Source: Mesorhizobium sp. M00.F.Ca.ET.216.01.1.1 (GTDB lineage Bacteria > Pseudomonadota > Alphaproteobacteria > Rhizobiales > Rhizobiaceae). Taken from it: a stretch of 64,000 nucleotides of DNA. Below are positions 18,561-27,891 of the stretch, in pieces. Location of the stretch: positions 1 through 64,000 of the forward strand of contig NZ_SADR02000015.1 of the NCBI RefSeq assembly GCF_004010325.2, written 5' to 3'. A program made the position numbers and the translations under genes. Under the pieces are notes generated by a model. The model saw only the letters and a list, made by a program, of their open reading frames with translations. It was not told where the DNA came from and searched no databases. Each line of letters begins with the position of its first letter. Position 1 is the first letter of the stretch.

Positions 18561-18644
18561 GACGGTGGGGGCGGTATGGACACATTCGTCATCAAGGCTG
18601 ATTTCGGGCGCGATCATTGCCGCCTGAAATTGAACTGGAACTGA
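18561..18644 (+). pseudogene. remnant of an RTX repeat tail
   Basis: Twelve bases after the GH16 stop, another frame reads GGGGMDTFVIKADFGRDH. It closely follows the terminal RTX pattern G-G-x-G-x-D-T-F-V-F-K-x-x-F-G-x-D. It then degenerates and stops at 18642-18644. It could be read as a 22-residue peptide from ATG 18576, but a relic of a lost RTX C-terminus or of a second RTX gene is more likely. Confidence 0.5.
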
Positions 18645-18645
18645 C

Positions 18646-20400
18646 GTGAAGGTGGCAACGCATCCCCATTCCTCCGAACCGCCGCGAACAACCCTCGCTG
18701 CGGTTTTGGCTTCCTTCCGGCGAGCATTCGCGGGCATCGCTTTGATGAGCGGCGTCGTCAATGTTCTGGCGCTGACCGGCTCGTTCTTCATGCTGCAGGT
18801 CTATGATCGCGTCATACCCGGCCGCAGCGTGCCGACGCTTGTCGGACTTGCGATATTTGCCGGCACGCTTTTCGTTTTCCAGGGTCTTCTTGAACTCATC
18901 CGATCGCGGTTGCTGGTGCGTATCGGGATGGCTCTTGATGCGCGATTGAGCGGACAGGTCTATGTCGCGCTTATGCGTTTGCCGTTGCGCACCAAGCTCG
19001 CAGGCGACGGCCTTCAGTCATTGCGGGATCTGGACCAGGTGCGGTCGTTTCTGTCGAGCGCTGGTCCGACGGCGCTTTTCGACCTGCCGTGGATGCCGCT
19101 CTATCTCGGAATTTGCTTCCTGTTCCATTTCTGGATCGGAATGACGGCGCTGGCCGGCGCTGTCATACTCGTTGGCCTGACGTTGTTTGCCGAAGCTCGC
19201 ACAAGGGAGCCTGCGAAAAGGGCCAACAGCCAGGCTGCAGCACGCAATACGCTTGCCGAGGCGACGCGCCGCAATGTCGAGGTGCTGCAGGCGATGGGCT
19301 TTGGCGCGCGCGTCGCCGAGCGCTGGTCCAGCGTCAACGCAGATTATCTCAACACAAATGCAAGAGCCAGCGACCTGGCAGGCACGCTCGGTACAATCTC
19401 GAAGATCCTGCGCATGATGCTGCAGTCGGGCATCCTGGCGATTGGCGCCTATCTTGTCATTCATCAGGAAGCGACAGGCGGCATCATGATCGCCAGTTCG
19501 ATTATGATGAGCCGGGCGCTCGCACCGATCGAACTGGCAATCGCCCATTGGAAGGGCTTCGTCAACGCTCGCCAGGCATGGGCCCGGCTGACCCAGCTTT
19601 TGGCCCTGCTTCCAGAAACCGCCGCGAGCGTCTCGCTACCGGCACCGATATCTGCACTTTCGGTCGAAGGCATCAGCGTCACGCCGCCGGGCGAGCGCCG
19701 TGTGGTGGTGCAGGATGCCGGCTTCGCGCTGGAGAAGGGCGCCGGCCTTGGCATCGTCGGACCGAGCGCGTCGGGAAAATCGTCGCTTGTCCGGGCAATT
19801 GCCGGGATATGGCTCCCGGTCCGTGGAACCGTCAGGCTGGACGGAGCAACGCTCGACCAATGGTCGCCGGAAGAGCTGGGCAACCATGTCGGTTATCTCC
19901 CGCAGGATGTCCAACTGTTCGATGGCACCATTGCCGAGAACATAGCACGTTTCGAACCGCAAGCGCCGTCGGACAAGATACTGGCGGCTGCGCGCGCAGC
20001 GGGCGTTCATGATCTCGTCGTCCATCTTCCAGAAGGCTACGAGACGCGGATCGGCGAGGCTGGGTCGGCGCTTTCGGCGGGGCAGAGACAGCGGGTTGCG
20101 CTTGCACGAGCTCTCTATGGCGATCCGTTCCTCGTCATCCTCGATGAGCCTAATTCCAACCTCGATTCCGAAGGGGAAGCCGCGCTGACGGCGGCAATCG
20201 AGGGCGTGCGGGCGCGAGGCGGTATTGCTGTCGTGGTGGCACATCGGCCAAGCGCGCTTGCAAGCCTGGATCAGGTCCTCGTCATGGCCAACGGCCGTGT
20301 CCAGGCGTTTGGCCCAAAGAATGAGGTCCTGAGCAGGGTAACCCGTCCGGCAGGCGTTCCTCTGAAGGTCGTCTCCAGCCCTGAGGAGGCGACACACTGA
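18646..20400 (+). CDS. type I secretion ABC ATPase/permease (PrsD/PrtD-like)
   Basis: This 584-residue inner-membrane exporter has an N-terminal membrane domain (MSGVVNVLALTGSFFMLQVYDRV, the hallmark of PrtD-type exporters without a C39 peptidase domain) and a C-terminal ATPase. Walker A is GPSASGKSSLVRA, signature LSAGQRQRVALARAL, Walker B FLVILDEP. The start is GTG 18646. It lies directly between the RTX glycanase and a HlyD-type adaptor, so it most likely exports that glycanase together with a TolC-like channel encoded elsewhere. Confidence 0.9.
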   Translation: MKVATHPHSSEPPRTTLAAVLASFRRAFAGIALMSGVVNVLALTGSFFMLQVYDRVIPGRSVPTLVGLAIFAGTLFVFQGLLELIRSRLLVRIGMALDARLSGQVYVALMRLPLRTKLAGDGLQSLRDLDQVRSFLSSAGPTALFDLPWMPLYLGICFLFHFWIGMTALAGAVILVGLTLFAEARTREPAKRANSQAAARNTLAEATRRNVEVLQAMGFGARVAERWSSVNADYLNTNARASDLAGTLGTISKILRMMLQSGILAIGAYLVIHQEATGGIMIASSIMMSRALAPIELAIAHWKGFVNARQAWARLTQLLALLPETAASVSLPAPISALSVEGISVTPPGERRVVVQDAGFALEKGAGLGIVGPSASGKSSLVRAIAGIWLPVRGTVRLDGATLDQWSPEELGNHVGYLPQDVQLFDGTIAENIARFEPQAPSDKILAAARAAGVHDLVVHLPEGYETRIGEAGSALSAGQRQRVALARALYGDPFLVILDEPNSNLDSEGEAALTAAIEGVRARGGIAVVVAHRPSALASLDQVLVMANGRVQAFGPKNEVLSRVTRPAGVPLKVVSSPEEATH

Positions 20401-21710
20401 TGACGCAACGCACGGCATCCGCGATCGACCGAACCATTCGACGCTATCTGCTCGGCGGCGTCGCAGCCTGCATTTTTCTGGTTGGTGGCGCGGGAAGCCT
20501 GGCCGCGGTCACGGAGCTTTCCGGGGCCGTCATTGCCTCGGGAAAGCTGGTCGTCGATTCCAGCGTCAAGAAGGTGCAGCATCCGACAGGTGGCGTTGTC
20601 GGTCAAATCCTCGTTCGAGAAGGCGATGCCGTGAAGGCGGGCCAGGTTTTGATCCGCCTCGATGAAACCGTAACCCGGGCCAATCTGGCGATCGTCACGA
20701 AGAGCCTGGACGAATTCGAGGCCCGCTTGGCCCGCCTCGAAGCCGAGCGCGATGGCAATGAAACCATCGCCTTTCCATCGTCGCTGACCTCGCGGCAGCA
20801 CGATCCTGAGATCGGGCGTGCGATGGCCGGCGAGCAATCCTTGTTCGAATTTCGTCGCCAGGCTCGCGCTGGCCAGAAGGCTCAGTTGGGAGAGCGCGTC
20901 GCTCAGCTTTCCGAAGAGGTTTCCGGCTTGACCGAGCAAAGAGATGCCAAAAGCCAGGAAATCAAGTTGATCGGGTTTGAGCTCGAAGGCATGCGCAAAC
21001 TTTGGCAACGCAAGCTGGTCTCGATCGATCGCATAACCGCGCTCGAACGTGATGCCGTCCGGCTTGAAGGCGAGCACGGGAAGCTGACTGCGGCCATAGC
21101 GCAATCGAAGGGTCATACGTCCGAAATCCGCCTGCAGATCATCCAGATCGACCAGGATTTGCGCAGCGAGGTGGCGACCGAGCTCCGCGACGTCCAGGCA
21201 AAGATCTCGGAGTTCCTCGAACGCAAGGTTTCGGCCGAGGATCAGCTCAAGCGTATCGATATTCGCAGCCCGCAGAACGGCGTCGTTCATCAGCTTGCCG
21301 CACACACGGTTGGAGGCGTTATATCTCCTGGCGAGCTCATCATGCAGATTGTCCCTGTGACAGACGACCTGACCGTCGAGGCGCGTGTGGCTCCGCAAGA
21401 TATCGATCAGTTGACACCAGGGCAGGGCGCAACCCTGCGGCTTTCGGCCTTCAATCAGCGGATAACGCCAGAGCTGAACGGTGTGGTCAGCGAGATCTCT
21501 CCCGATCTCAGCATCGATGAGCGAAGCGGCGCCAGCTTCTATACTGTGCGTGTCAGCTTGCCACGCACCGAGCTTACGAGGCTGAAAGGCCTGGCCCTGG
21601 CGCCAGGCATGCCTGTCGAGGTGTTTCTTTCGACGGGCAATCGGACGATGCTGTCTTATCTCGTGAAACCCCTGGCTGATCAAATCCAACGGGCTTTCAG
21701 AGAGGAGTGA
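20400..21710 (+). CDS. type I secretion membrane fusion protein (HlyD/PrsE-like)
   Basis: This 436-residue periplasmic adaptor has one N-terminal membrane anchor (LLGGVAACIFLVGGAGSLA), the biotinyl-lipoyl-like half (VKKVQHPTGGVVGQILVREGDAVKAGQ), a long coiled coil (about residues 95-285) and the returning lipoyl half and beta-barrel (IRSPQNGVVHQLAAHTVGGV). It overlaps the exporter stop by one base (TGATG). It links PrsD-like ATPase to the outer membrane channel. Confidence 0.9.
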   Translation: MTQRTASAIDRTIRRYLLGGVAACIFLVGGAGSLAAVTELSGAVIASGKLVVDSSVKKVQHPTGGVVGQILVREGDAVKAGQVLIRLDETVTRANLAIVTKSLDEFEARLARLEAERDGNETIAFPSSLTSRQHDPEIGRAMAGEQSLFEFRRQARAGQKAQLGERVAQLSEEVSGLTEQRDAKSQEIKLIGFELEGMRKLWQRKLVSIDRITALERDAVRLEGEHGKLTAAIAQSKGHTSEIRLQIIQIDQDLRSEVATELRDVQAKISEFLERKVSAEDQLKRIDIRSPQNGVVHQLAAHTVGGVISPGELIMQIVPVTDDLTVEARVAPQDIDQLTPGQGATLRLSAFNQRITPELNGVVSEISPDLSIDERSGASFYTVRVSLPRTELTRLKGLALAPGMPVEVFLSTGNRTMLSYLVKPLADQIQRAFREE

Positions 21711-21799
21711 CGTCGCGGCTCTCGGTCGCTCTGGCTGATCGAAATACCGGCAATCCACCCTCGCATCGGCCATCATCCCACCGCACCTATCACTCCAGC

Positions 21800-22127
21800 C
21801 GATCAGGCTGCCCGCGTGACTACGGCTCGCGGCTCCTGGCCGCTTCGATATCCGTGTCCGGCCGGTCGCCCAGCAAGAGGCCGACCAGTCGGGGCCAGCG
21901 CCTGGATCAAGTTGAGCTGCCCGATCCGGGCAATGCCATCCGCTGTCAGTCCTTCGTACCAGGCAACCGAACCAAGAAACAGCTGATGACGCCCGCTGCT
22001 CACCGGTACGGACGACTGACAGAATTGCGGTAGCGGTGGGCGCCAGACCGACTGCGACGGCTCCGTGAGATGCGGAAACCCGCTCCACCGCCAGGGCGAC
22101 AAACACGGGATAGCCCACCGCCAGTCC
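21800..22127 (-). pseudogene. remnant of an EamA-family (DMT) permease
   Basis: Minus-strand pieces match EamA transporters in two frames. LAVGYPVFVALAVERV...VVRTGEQ (about 22127-21990) is followed, after a frame change and a missing stretch of roughly 110-130 residues, by LFLGSVAWYEGLTADGIARIGQLNLIQ (about 21980-21900), then a decayed tail near LLLGD. The N-terminal third is missing, with a stop just before. This remnant occupies most of the 21711-22300 gap, where no intact gene is seen. Confidence 0.65.
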
Positions 22128-22300
22128 GGCTCATGAATGCGGGAGCTCCGACATGCGCGAGAGCTTCAGAGCTGTCAGGTCGATGGTGATCGCCGGCGAC
22201 GCATGTCCAGTAGCCTGACCGTTGGTGCAATCACCTATTTCCAGTTGACGTAGGACATTTATCAAAATATGTATGATATTTACTGCTTTGGGAGGAGCTG

Positions 22301-23473
22301 TTGAAGATCAAGTCGGTCACCGCGCATGTTTGCAATGCGGAGATGCGCAACTGGGTATTCGTGCGCGTCGAAACCGACGAGCCGGGCCTGATCGGCTGGG
22401 GAGAGGCCACGCTCGAGTTCAAGACGCGGGCGGTCATCGGCGCTATCGCCGACATCGAGCCGATGCTCGTCGGCCAGGACCCGCGCAACATCGAGCACTG
22501 TTTCCAGATCATGACGAAGCACGGCTTCTGGCGCATGGGCATCATCGGCATGTCGGCGATCAGCGGCATCGAGCTGGCGCTCTGGGACATTTTGGGAAAG
22601 CATCTCGGCGCACCGGTGTGGCAACTGCTCGGTGGCAGCGTGCGCGAATCCTTACGCACGTACACGCACCTCGGCCTCGGCGACATGCGCGCCGTCTACG
22701 AATCGAGCTCGTCCGCAGCGATCGTCGAGCATGCGCGGCGGGTCACGCAAGCCGGCTATGATGCACTCAAGGTAGTGTGCATTCCCTATAGCCACTACGT
22801 CTCGCCGACAGCCGACGTCGACCGCGTCGGTCGCATGGTCGGCGATCTGCGCGACGCTGTCGGCCCCGGCATCGACATCATGGTCGACTTCCACGGTCGG
22901 CCAGCCTCGGTCAACGCGGCGATGGACTACATCAACGCAATTGCCGACCAGCGCGTGATGTTCGTCGAGGAGCCTGTGCCGCCCGAGGATGTCGCCGGGC
23001 TTGCTGAAATCACCCGCCGGTCGCCGGTGCCGATCGCCTCGGGCGAGCGGCTGGTCGGGCGGCGCGAGTTCGAGCCGTCGCTCAGGGCGCGCGCCTTCAA
23101 CATCGCCCAGCCCGACATCTGCCACACCGGCGGGCTATCGGAATCTAAGAAGATCGCTGCCATGGCTGAGACCGCCGGCATAGGACTGGCGCCGCACAAT
23201 CCGCTCGGGCCGATCGCCGGCGTCGCGGCACTGCATTTCGGCATCTCGACGCACAACGTGATCATCCAGGAGGAAATGTCGGGAGCCGTCCCTTGGTATG
23301 GTGAGGTTGTATGTTGGCCGATCGAGCGCCGGCCCGGGCGCTGGGACAAGCCCATGAAACCCGGTCTCGGGATCGAGGTCGACGAGGCCGTGATCGACGC
23401 GCACCCGTTCCAGCCCGACATCCTGCATGCGCGCAGCGCCGTGATGCCCGACGGCACGGTGGTGGACTGGTGA
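22301..23473 (+). CDS. enolase-superfamily sugar-acid dehydratase (D-galactonate dehydratase-like)
   Basis: This 390-residue protein would dehydrate an aldonic acid to a 2-keto-3-deoxy acid with Mg2+. It shows the mandelate racemase/GalD layout: an N-terminal capping domain (RVETDEPGLIGWGEATLE), metal ligands in DFHGR and FVEEPV, GERLVGRREF, and the C-terminal APHNPLGPIAG block with the catalytic His. The start is TTG 22301, five bases after GGAGG. It heads an operon with an SDR, a sugar-type ABC importer and a FadR-like regulator. The true substrate could be galactonate, arabinonate or another sugar acid. Confidence 0.88.
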   Translation: MKIKSVTAHVCNAEMRNWVFVRVETDEPGLIGWGEATLEFKTRAVIGAIADIEPMLVGQDPRNIEHCFQIMTKHGFWRMGIIGMSAISGIELALWDILGKHLGAPVWQLLGGSVRESLRTYTHLGLGDMRAVYESSSSAAIVEHARRVTQAGYDALKVVCIPYSHYVSPTADVDRVGRMVGDLRDAVGPGIDIMVDFHGRPASVNAAMDYINAIADQRVMFVEEPVPPEDVAGLAEITRRSPVPIASGERLVGRREFEPSLRARAFNIAQPDICHTGGLSESKKIAAMAETAGIGLAPHNPLGPIAGVAALHFGISTHNVIIQEEMSGAVPWYGEVVCWPIERRPGRWDKPMKPGLGIEVDEAVIDAHPFQPDILHARSAVMPDGTVVDW

Positions 23474-24255
23474 GCGCCATGGCACGCAGGCTGGAAGGAA
23501 AGCGCGCCATCGTCACCGGTGCGGGTCAGGGCATCGGCGAGGCGATCGCCCGGTTGTTCGCCGACCATGGCGCGACTGTCTTCATCGGCGAGCTCAATCC
23601 GGCGACGGGGCAGGCCGTCGCAAACGCCATCGCCGAAGCTGGCGGCAGCGCCGTATTCGTCGAGACGGACGTGACCGACAAGGCGCAGGTCGCGCGCCTG
23701 ATCGAGGCGGCAGTTGCGCGCGCCGGCGGCATCGACATCCTCGTCAACAATGCCGGCGCGAATGTGTTCTACGAACCGCTCGGCATGCCAGAAGAGGCGT
23801 GGAAGCGATGCATGGATCTTGATCTTGAGGCCGCCTGGACATGCTCGCGCGCGGTGCTGCCCGCTATGCTGCGACAAGGCGGGGGCGCGATCGTCAACAT
23901 CGCCAGCGCCCACGCCTTCAAGATCATCCCGCACTGCTTCCCCTATCCGGTGGCCAAGCATGCGCTGATCGGCCTGACGCGTGCGCTGGCAATCGAATAT
24001 GCTGCGCGCGGCATCAGGGTGAACGCGATCGCGCCGGGCTATATCGATACGCCGATCGCAGAGGCCTACTGGGCGACGTTTGCCGATCCTGCCGCCGAGC
24101 GCGCGCGGGCCGAAAGCATTCATCCGCCCAAGCGAATTGGCCGGCCCGAAGAGGTCGCCAATACGGCGCTATTTCTCGCATCGGACGAGGCGCCGTTCAT
24201 CAACGCCGAGACGATCGTCATCGATGGAGGCAGATCGGCGCTCTACCACGAATAG
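23470..24255 (+). CDS. short-chain dehydrogenase/reductase
   Basis: This NAD(P)-dependent SDR (261 residues from GTG 23470) has the cofactor loop TGAGQGIG, the NNAG motif, catalytic YPVAK and PG after the active site (IAPGYIDTPIAE). GTG 23470 overlaps the dehydratase stop; ATG 23479 (MARRLEGKRAIVTG) is an equally good start. In this operon it probably oxidises a sugar or a deoxy-sugar intermediate. Confidence 0.88.
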   Translation: MSAMARRLEGKRAIVTGAGQGIGEAIARLFADHGATVFIGELNPATGQAVANAIAEAGGSAVFVETDVTDKAQVARLIEAAVARAGGIDILVNNAGANVFYEPLGMPEEAWKRCMDLDLEAAWTCSRAVLPAMLRQGGGAIVNIASAHAFKIIPHCFPYPVAKHALIGLTRALAIEYAARGIRVNAIAPGYIDTPIAEAYWATFADPAAERARAESIHPPKRIGRPEEVANTALFLASDEAPFINAETIVIDGGRSALYHE

Positions 24256-24285
24256 CTGTCAAAAAAACGCAGGAGGAGACTTCCA

Positions 24286-25263
24286 ATGAAATTGTCAGGT
24301 TTGAGTTCGCTGCTGCTGGGCACCGGTCTGGTTCTGTGCTCCCACGCACTCGCGGCCGATACCAAGATCGGCTATATCAACAAGATGGGCGACCACCCCT
24401 GGTTCGTCGCCGAGGTCGCCGGCGCCAAGGCGGCGGCCGAAAAGGACGGCGCCGGGTTCGTCTCGCAGGACGTTCAGTTCAATGCCGACCTCACCGTCAC
24501 GACGCTTGACACAATGATCGGCGACGGGGTCAAGGGCATCGCCATCGTCGTCCCCGACAAAGGGCTCGGCCCGGTCGCCGCGCAGAAGGCCAAAGACGCT
24601 GGCATCCCGCTGGTCGCAGTCGACGACGACATCTACTTCAAGGACGGTTCGCCTGTGCCCTATGTCGGACTCAACGCCTACAACATCGGCAAGCAGGTCG
24701 GCACTGAACTCGCCAAGCTCTACCAATCCGAAGGCTGGGCCGGCAAAGAGGTGCGCATCGCCTCAATCGAGGACCGCAAGGCGGATACCTGCATGCAGCG
24801 CAACAAGGGCGCCGAGGAAGCCTTCCTCGCGGCAGTGCCGGACTTCGATCCAGGCAAGATCATCCGCGTCGCCTACGACAATACGATGGTCAACTCGATC
24901 GACGTGATGACCACGACGCTGACCGCCAATCCGCAGGTCACCAACTGGATCTTCTACTCCTGCAACGATGACGGCGTGCTCGGCGCGGCGCGTGCGCTGG
25001 AGAACTCCGGCTACACTGCGGACCAGGGCATGGGCATCGGCATCGATGGCAGCCGCGCCTGCGACGCCTTCGGTAGCGGCAAGCCCTCCGCCTTCCGTGG
25101 TACGATGTGGCTGAACTCGGCCAATCACGGACGCATCGCCGTCGAGCTGCTGCTTGCCTCGATCAAAGACGGCAAGCCGCTGCCGGAAAAGACGTTCAGC
25201 GATCCCGAGCTGATCACGCCGGCGAACTTCGCCAGCGACTACAAGGCCAAGCTCTGCAAGTGA
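24286..25263 (+). CDS. sugar ABC transporter substrate-binding protein (AraF-like)
   Basis: This 325-residue periplasmic binding protein has a signal peptide (LLLGTGLVLCSHALA-AD). Its body matches the arabinose/ribose-type fold, with KIGYINKMGDHPWFVAE at the ligand cleft and the hinge segment NWIFYSCNDDGVLGAARAL. Its length and order of motifs resemble L-arabinose-binding AraF. AGGAGG precedes ATG 24286. A hairpin between it and the ATPase may keep its mRNA in excess. Confidence 0.88.
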   Translation: MKLSGLSSLLLGTGLVLCSHALAADTKIGYINKMGDHPWFVAEVAGAKAAAEKDGAGFVSQDVQFNADLTVTTLDTMIGDGVKGIAIVVPDKGLGPVAAQKAKDAGIPLVAVDDDIYFKDGSPVPYVGLNAYNIGKQVGTELAKLYQSEGWAGKEVRIASIEDRKADTCMQRNKGAEEAFLAAVPDFDPGKIIRVAYDNTMVNSIDVMTTTLTANPQVTNWIFYSCNDDGVLGAARALENSGYTADQGMGIGIDGSRACDAFGSGKPSAFRGTMWLNSANHGRIAVELLLASIKDGKPLPEKTFSDPELITPANFASDYKAKLCK

Positions 25264-25278
25264 GCGGCATCTGAACCC

Positions 25279-25304
25279 GGCGCCGGCCAAGGAAAGTCGG
25301 CGCC
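25279..25304 (+). promoter_or_regulatory. intercistronic stem-loop
   Basis: GGCGCCG (25279-25285) and CGGCGCC (25298-25304) form a perfect 7-bp stem between the binding-protein and ATPase genes. No T-run follows. Such hairpins often protect the upstream message from 3' exonucleases and raise binding protein over transporter. Confidence 0.5.
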
Positions 25305-25333
25305 ATCGCTGCTACCGAGGTTCGAGGGACGTC

Positions 25334-26845
25334 ATGCCGGACGGCACGGAAATCGCAAAAGTCGAGCGGCTGTCGAAGGCCTTCGGCGTCGTGCAGGCGC
25401 TGAGCGATGTGTCGCTCGGCTTTCGCGCCGGCGAGATCCTCGGCCTGGTCGGCGAGAACGGCGCCGGCAAGTCGACGCTAATGCGTCTGCTCGAGGGTGT
25501 GCATGCGCCGGACAGGGGCAGCATCTCCATCGACGGCGTCGCGCAGAGCTTCCGCGAGCCGAGGGAGGCGCACGCCGCCGGCATCCGCGTAATCCACCAG
25601 GAGCCGGACATCGTTCCGGACCTGACCGTCGCCGAGAACATCTTTGTCGGGGCAATGCCGCGCCGACTGGGCGTACTGCTCGACTGGCGCCTGCTCGAGG
25701 AACAGACGCGCGCCGTGCTTGCACGCTTCGGGATGGGTGAGGAGCTGCGCGCTCGCGATCTCTGCGCCCGCCTCGGCCCGGCGCAGCGTCAGATGATCGA
25801 GATTATGCGGGCGGTGCGCGCCGGAGGCCGGCTGATCGCCTTCGATGAGCCGACTTCGTCGCTGACCGACGAAGAGGCGCGTCATCTCTACCGTATCATC
25901 CGCCAGCTCAAGTCGGACGGCGTGTCGATCGTCTACATCTCGCATCGCCTCAACGAGGTCATCGACCTTGCCGATCGCGTCGCGGTGCTGCGCGACGGGC
26001 GGCTGGTCGCGGACCAGCCGGCGGCCGGGCTCAGCGAGCGAGCGATCTCGCAGCTGATGGTCGGGCGCGAGCAGAAGGATTTGTTCCGCCGCCAGAAGGC
26101 CGTCAAGCATGATGCGATCCTCACTGTTTCCGGCCTGAGTTCCGAGGCGGTTCACCAGATCGATCTTACCCTGCATCGCGGCGAGGTGCTCGGCATCGGC
26201 GGCCTGATGGGCGCCGGGCGCTCCGAGCTGGCGCGCGCCATCGTCGGCTTCGACCGGCGGCTTGCCGGCGAGATCTTAATCGACGGCAAGCCGCTCAAGC
26301 CCAACGACGTTGCTGCCTCGATCGCGGCGGGCATCGGACTTGCACCGGAAGACCGCAAGAGCGAGGCGCTGCTGCTCGCCCGCTCGATCCTCGACAATGC
26401 GACGCTTTGCGTGCCCGAGCAGATTTCCACCGCCGGCCTCTTCGATCGGCGCAAAGCGTTTGCAGTGGTCAGCCCGCTGTCGACAAAACTGTCGATCCGC
26501 ACGCCGAGCCTTGACCAACTGGTGTCGAAGCTTTCGGGCGGCAACCAGCAGAAGGTCGTGCTGGCGCGCTGGCTGGCGCGGCAGCTCAAGGTCATCATCC
26601 TCGACGAGCCGACGCGCGGCATCGACATCGGCGCCAAGGCCGAGGTCTACCAACTGATCGCCGAGCTGGCGGCAGGCGGTATCGGCGTGCTCCTGATCTC
26701 GTCGGAGATGCCCGAACTGATAGGGCTCGCCGACCGCGTGCTGGTGATGGCTGAGGGGCGGATCACCGGGGAACTCGGCGCCGATGCCGATGAACAATCG
26801 ATATTGGCGCTCAGCATGCCGCAAGCGGCTCGAAGCGCAGCGTGA
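25334..26845 (+). CDS. sugar ABC transporter ATPase (AraG/RbsA type, two ATPase domains)
   Basis: This 503-residue tandem ATPase has Walker A GENGAGKSTLMRLLEG in the first half. The signature there is altered (RLGPAQRQMIEIMRAV), as is usual for this family. The second half has the degenerate P-loop GLMGAGRSELARA and the canonical signature KLSGGNQQKVVLARWLA with LDEPTRGIDIGAKAEVY. A GAGGG sits before ATG 25334. It energises the AraH-like permease downstream. Confidence 0.92.
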   Translation: MPDGTEIAKVERLSKAFGVVQALSDVSLGFRAGEILGLVGENGAGKSTLMRLLEGVHAPDRGSISIDGVAQSFREPREAHAAGIRVIHQEPDIVPDLTVAENIFVGAMPRRLGVLLDWRLLEEQTRAVLARFGMGEELRARDLCARLGPAQRQMIEIMRAVRAGGRLIAFDEPTSSLTDEEARHLYRIIRQLKSDGVSIVYISHRLNEVIDLADRVAVLRDGRLVADQPAAGLSERAISQLMVGREQKDLFRRQKAVKHDAILTVSGLSSEAVHQIDLTLHRGEVLGIGGLMGAGRSELARAIVGFDRRLAGEILIDGKPLKPNDVAASIAAGIGLAPEDRKSEALLLARSILDNATLCVPEQISTAGLFDRRKAFAVVSPLSTKLSIRTPSLDQLVSKLSGGNQQKVVLARWLARQLKVIILDEPTRGIDIGAKAEVYQLIAELAAGGIGVLLISSEMPELIGLADRVLVMAEGRITGELGADADEQSILALSMPQAARSAA

Positions 26846-26855
26846 GGTGAGGAAG

Positions 26856-27869
26856 ATGACGTCGAGTGATCACGCACAGATGGGCAGCAGCGCGCCGAGC
26901 GCTCCGAACAGGCGGGGTCTTGCGCAGCGTATCGCCGACCGCGTCGGAGTGCACAACATCAGCCTGATCTTTGCCCTCATCGTACTATGCATCATCTTCG
27001 GAACGCTGCGCGGCGACGTCTTCTTCTCGTCGCGCAACATTCTGAACATCGGCCTTGCCGTGACCATCCTTGGCGTGCTCGCCATGAGCCAGACGGTGGT
27101 GATCGTCGCCGGCGGCCTCGACGTGTCGGTGGGCTCGACCGTGGGCTTTGCGACGGTCGCGACCGCCATGGTCGCGCAGTCGACCGGATCGGCTGCGGTC
27201 GCGGTCGTTGCGGGCCTGCTGATCGGCGCGGCCTGCGGCCTCGTCAACGGCATCATCATCACCTATGGCCGTGTCAATGCAGTGATCGCGACACTCGGCA
27301 CGATGGCGATTTTTCGCGGCGTCGCCTTCATCCTCTCGGACGGGCAGTCGATCTCGATCTTCGACGAGACGTTCCGCTTCATGGGCAATGGCCGCGTGCT
27401 CGGCTTTCCATTCCCGATCTGGATCCTGTTCGTGACGGCGGTGCTGTTCCAGATCTTCCTGTCGCGGTCGATCGCCGGCCGCAACGTCTATGCCATCGGC
27501 GGCAATCCGGTGGTCGCTCGCTTCTCAGGCATCAACGTCAACCGCTATCGGGTGGCGATCTACATCATGAGCGGCTTCGCCGCCGGGCTTGGCGGCATCA
27601 TCCTGGCGGCGCGCACCGGTTCCGGGCAGCCGATCTCCGGCTCGCAAGGTCTGGAGCTCGAGGCGATCACGGCGGCGGTGCTCGGTGGCTGCGCACTACA
27701 GGGCGGACGCGGCACCATTGTCGGCGCGCTGCTCGGCGTGCTGATCATCGGCGTCCTCAACAACGGCATGATCCTCACCGCCGTGCCGACGTTCTACCAG
27801 CTGCTTGCCAAAGGCGCGCTGCTCATATTGGCTGTGCTGGTGGCCGAATATCGCCTGAATCGCGCCTAG
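26856..27869 (+). CDS. sugar ABC transporter permease (AraH/RbsC type)
   Basis: This 337-residue inner-membrane permease has about eight to ten hydrophobic segments. Family marks are VVIVAGGLDVSVGSTVGF and the ATPase contact region GRNVYAIGGNPVVARFSGI. The ATG at 26856 follows GAGG. The open frame extends upstream into the ATPase gene, but that part has no permease character. It completes the AraFGH-like importer. Confidence 0.9.
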   Translation: MTSSDHAQMGSSAPSAPNRRGLAQRIADRVGVHNISLIFALIVLCIIFGTLRGDVFFSSRNILNIGLAVTILGVLAMSQTVVIVAGGLDVSVGSTVGFATVATAMVAQSTGSAAVAVVAGLLIGAACGLVNGIIITYGRVNAVIATLGTMAIFRGVAFILSDGQSISIFDETFRFMGNGRVLGFPFPIWILFVTAVLFQIFLSRSIAGRNVYAIGGNPVVARFSGINVNRYRVAIYIMSGFAAGLGGIILAARTGSGQPISGSQGLELEAITAAVLGGCALQGGRGTIVGALLGVLIIGVLNNGMILTAVPTFYQLLAKGALLILAVLVAEYRLNRA

Positions 27870-27891
27870 GCTGAGGGGCAAAGCAGCGTTC

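Noticed and set aside
20271..22118. A 615-codon open frame antisense to the HlyD-type gene
   Set aside because: Its protein has no domain over the adaptor gene; only the first part (22118-21900) matches EamA pieces, which are treated as a pseudogene. The rest is a high-GC antisense frame of a well-supported gene.
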